Assembly: GCF_022549695.1 (NCBI RefSeq)
Contig: NZ_JAKZGS010000011.1
Location: forward strand, 1 to 64,000
Length of the DNA: 64,000 bases
Direction of reading: 5' to 3'
Origin: Belliella calami
Lineage (GTDB): Bacteria > Bacteroidota > Bacteroidia > Cytophagales > Cyclobacteriaceae
Below the pieces are notes generated by a model. It was not told the origin of the DNA and ran no database searches. It was given only the letters and a program-made list of their open reading frames with translations. How positions within the stretch are numbered: the first letter of the stretch is position 1; each line of letters starts with the position of its first letter. Of the stretch, positions 62,084-64,000 are shown piece by piece. The position numbers were made by a program, and so were the translations under genes.

Positions 62084-62527
62084 TTGAAGAAAATCCATTT
62101 TGAACATTTAGGACAGATCGAACAAGTCGCCAAAGAAATAGCAGATTATTGTAGTGAAGAAAAAATCTGGGTGTTTAAAGGTGACATGGGTGCAGGAAAG
62201 ACGACTTTGATAAAATCCATAGCCAAAAATTTTGGTGTGAAGGATATAGTATCAAGCCCTACCTTTTCAATAGTCAATGAGTATGTCAATGATTCCCAAG
62301 AAAAATTTTATCATTTTGACTTTTACAGAATCGAAGATCAAGAGGAAGTTTTGGAAATTGGGATTGATGAATATTTCTATGGAGGATCATATTGCTGGAT
62401 AGAATGGGCTGAAAAAATCCCAGCGTTTATTCCAGATACCTTTATGTATATCATTGTAGATGTAGATAATGTTGGTGTGAGAGAAATTAGTGTTTCGAAA
62501 ATCGTAAATGGCATGCAGCATGGTTAG
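62084..62527 (+). CDS. tsaE: tRNA threonylcarbamoyladenosine synthesis ATPase TsaE
   Basis: A 147-residue P-loop protein with a TTG start five bp after the porX stop. Walker A is GDMGAGKTTLIK, and FYHFDFYRIED and WIEWAEKIP are family motifs. TsaE helps TsaB/TsaD install t6A at tRNA position 37. Confidence 0.95.
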   Translation: MKKIHFEHLGQIEQVAKEIADYCSEEKIWVFKGDMGAGKTTLIKSIAKNFGVKDIVSSPTFSIVNEYVNDSQEKFYHFDFYRIEDQEEVLEIGIDEYFYGGSYCWIEWAEKIPAFIPDTFMYIIVDVDNVGVREISVSKIVNGMQHG

Positions 62528-63722
62528 CATTACCGAATCTGTAGAGCTTCTTCCAAAGGAGGCGTCTGAGCAAGTGAAAAAAGGAAAAGGGGGGTTCAAT
62601 ATCGGGATTCCCAAAGAGACAGATGATCAAGAAAAACGTGTACTTCTGACGCCTGAGGCCGTCCGTCTTTTGACCAACAATGGTTTGAAGGTGGTGGTAG
62701 AATCAGAAGCTGGAAAGCAGTCAAAATTTACCGATAAGGAATATTCTGACGCAGGAGCAAAAGTAGTCTATTCTCCCAAAGAGGCTTTAGAAACAGAAGT
62801 GGTTCTAAAAGTGGAGCCTCCTACGATAGAAGAAATAAATCATATGCTTCCGGGGGCATGTCTTATCTCTGCGCTTCAGATCGGAAGACAAAATGCAGAA
62901 TACATCCACGCGCTCAATGCAAAAAGAATCACTGCAGTATCTTTTGAAAACCTCGAAGACAAAGTGGGAGGGATGCCAGTGGTAAGAGCAATGAGTGAGA
63001 TTGCTGGAAGTACTGTGATGTTGATTGCATCAGAATATTTGAGTAGTGTCAGCCATGGTAAGGGCTTGATTTTGGGGGGAGTCACTGGAGTTCCTCCAAC
63101 TCAAGTTGTGATCATAGGTGCTGGCACTGTTGCAGAATATGCAGCAAGAACTGCATTGGGTCTTGGGGCAAACATCAAAGTATTTGACAACCATATTTAC
63201 AAGCTGAGAAGAGTAAAGCAACTACTAGGTCAGCAAGTGTTTACTTCTACGATTGATAATATTACCTTGGCTCAAGCACTGAAGGAGGCAGATGTCGTGA
63301 TAGGGGCATTACGGGCAGAAAAAGGTAGGAATAAAATAGTGGTAACAGAGGAAATGATAGCAGCAATGATGCCTGGAAGTGTCGTAATCGATGTGAGTAT
63401 TGATCAAGGAGGTTGTATTGAGACAGCAGAGATGACATCACATTCCAAACCTACTTACTTGAAGCATGATATTATTCATTATTGTGTACCAAACATCGCA
63501 TCAAGGGTTTCGAGAACTGCTTCCGTAGCATTGAGCAATATTTTTACGCCGATTCTGCTGCAAATGTCAGATTTGAAAGGGGCTGAAGAGATGATATTCA
63601 ATTACAAGTGGTTTATGAAGGGTGTTTATACTTATCGTGGAAGCTTAACAAATGCCCATTTGGCTAGAAAATTCTTGATGACCCACAAGGAACTTCAGCT
63701 GTTATTGGCAGCTAGGTATTAG
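62508..63722 (+). CDS. ald: Alanine dehydrogenase
   Basis: A 404-residue NAD-dependent enzyme; ATG at 62508 or 62520. It has about 30 residues more at the N-terminus than the 371-residue Bacillus enzyme. IGIPKETDDQEKRVLLTPEAV and the dinucleotide-binding GAGTVAEYAARTALG are typical. It interconverts L-alanine and pyruvate. It overlaps the tsaE end by 20 bp (or 8 bp) and its stop overlaps the next gene tail to tail by 4 bp. Confidence 0.93.
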   Translation: MACSMVSITESVELLPKEASEQVKKGKGGFNIGIPKETDDQEKRVLLTPEAVRLLTNNGLKVVVESEAGKQSKFTDKEYSDAGAKVVYSPKEALETEVVLKVEPPTIEEINHMLPGACLISALQIGRQNAEYIHALNAKRITAVSFENLEDKVGGMPVVRAMSEIAGSTVMLIASEYLSSVSHGKGLILGGVTGVPPTQVVIIGAGTVAEYAARTALGLGANIKVFDNHIYKLRRVKQLLGQQVFTSTIDNITLAQALKEADVVIGALRAEKGRNKIVVTEEMIAAMMPGSVVIDVSIDQGGCIETAEMTSHSKPTYLKHDIIHYCVPNIASRVSRTASVALSNIFTPILLQMSDLKGAEEMIFNYKWFMKGVYTYRGSLTNAHLARKFLMTHKELQLLLAARY

Positions 63723-64000
63723 GAAAGTAGATTTTGTCGAAGTAAAAATTCCAGTTGATCATTGGCTTTAATCAAGTCATCGGTCAACTTTTTATTTTCA
63801 TTTCGAAGAGAATATACTTCAAAGGCGTTTTTGATGACTGTTCGAAGGTAGTCTTCTTCCCAAGGTTTGGTCAGATAATGATAAACCTGCCCTTTGTTGA
63901 TAGCATCTATTACAGCCTGAATATCTGTATATCCAGTCAAAAGAATCCTAATCGGATCAGGATAAAGTGGAATAATTGACTCTAGGAATTCTACGCCAGT
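63719..64000 (-). CDS. Response regulator, 5' end outside the window
   Basis: The last 93 residues are visible. The receiver domain part contains TGVEFLESIIPLYPDPIRIL, then MTGYTDIQAVIDAINKG and LTKPWEEDYLRTVI, with the conserved Lys-Pro. A helical tail (LRNENKKLTDDLIKANDQLEF) follows as a likely coiled coil. The output domain, if any, is upstream and not seen; the short tail suggests a receiver-plus-coil protein of the type that pairs with hybrid kinases. Confidence 0.88.
   Translation of the reverse strand, partial: TGVEFLESIIPLYPDPIRILLTGYTDIQAVIDAINKGQVYHYLTKPWEEDYLRTVIKNAFEVYSLRNENKKLTDDLIKANDQLEFLLRQNLLS

Overview
The window is chromosomal DNA of a Bacteroidota bacterium, most likely a Cytophagales member of the Cyclobacteriaceae type (Algoriphagus/Belliella-like). 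This is inferred from the type IX secretion (T9SS) C-terminal sorting domain, a PorX-type response regulator with a PglZ domain, the LpxC-FabZ fusion, the CcoN-CcoO fusion, the NagB/PIG-L fusion, DUF4296 and Bat-type proteins, and promoter elements of the TAnnTTTG type. No rRNA, tRNA, prophage or CRISPR was seen.

Layout. 1-1334: the end of a large secreted adhesin-like protein. 1543-10891: a cbb3 cytochrome oxidase cluster (unknown gene, ccoI, ccoS, ccoNO, ccoQ, ccoP, ccoG, then fixH and a TauE/SafE-like membrane protein), followed on the other strand by hemN (11382-12740). 13059-24084: mixed housekeeping and accessory genes, including a YidD-TPR protein, a pentapeptide-repeat protein, a Tat-exported oxidoreductase, a ROK kinase with a NagB/PIG-L fusion, a CBS-DUF294 protein, cold shock protein, SixA and an SDR. 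24208-28415: hslU and lon. 28546-35057: a duplicated two-gene module (outer-membrane protein plus TIG/propeller lipoprotein). 35162-39317: rseP, dxr and a DegP/HtrA protease. 39690-46168: a lone HI0074-like protein, an LVIVD lipoprotein with a barrel partner, an ABC exporter and cystathionine beta-synthase. 46250-49045: a dense palindromic repeat array built around a Y1 (IS200/REP-type) transposase. 49070-51876: a partial Bat cluster. 51967-64000: DUF4296, mutS2, a small lipoprotein, an ABC ATPase, the lipid A genes lpxA, lpxC-fabZ and lpxD, an HD hydrolase divergent from porX, tsaE, ald, and the end of another response regulator.

How things fit together. The cbb3 cluster and hemN appear to share one promoter design: a CRP/FNR-type dyad (TGAT-N4-ATCA), 44 nt, a TAnnTTTG-like box, 20 nt, then ATG, with identical spacing at both loci. 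This points to co-control of microaerobic respiration and oxygen-independent haem synthesis, and it moves the start of the first gene to 1543. The HD hydrolase/porX pair and the sorting domain at the left edge are part of the T9SS biology of the phylum.

Repeats. Five short elements of about 146-154 bp lie in intergenic gaps. Four have 9-bp flanking direct repeats (one pair with a mismatch) and terminal inverted repeats, the marks of MITEs moved by an unseen transposase. Separately, the 46.2-49.0 kb array contains alternating hairpins of two types. Degenerate versions of one type also bound the Y1 transposase gene, suggesting that the array grew from the ends of that element. The array stops right behind batA, where batB would be expected.
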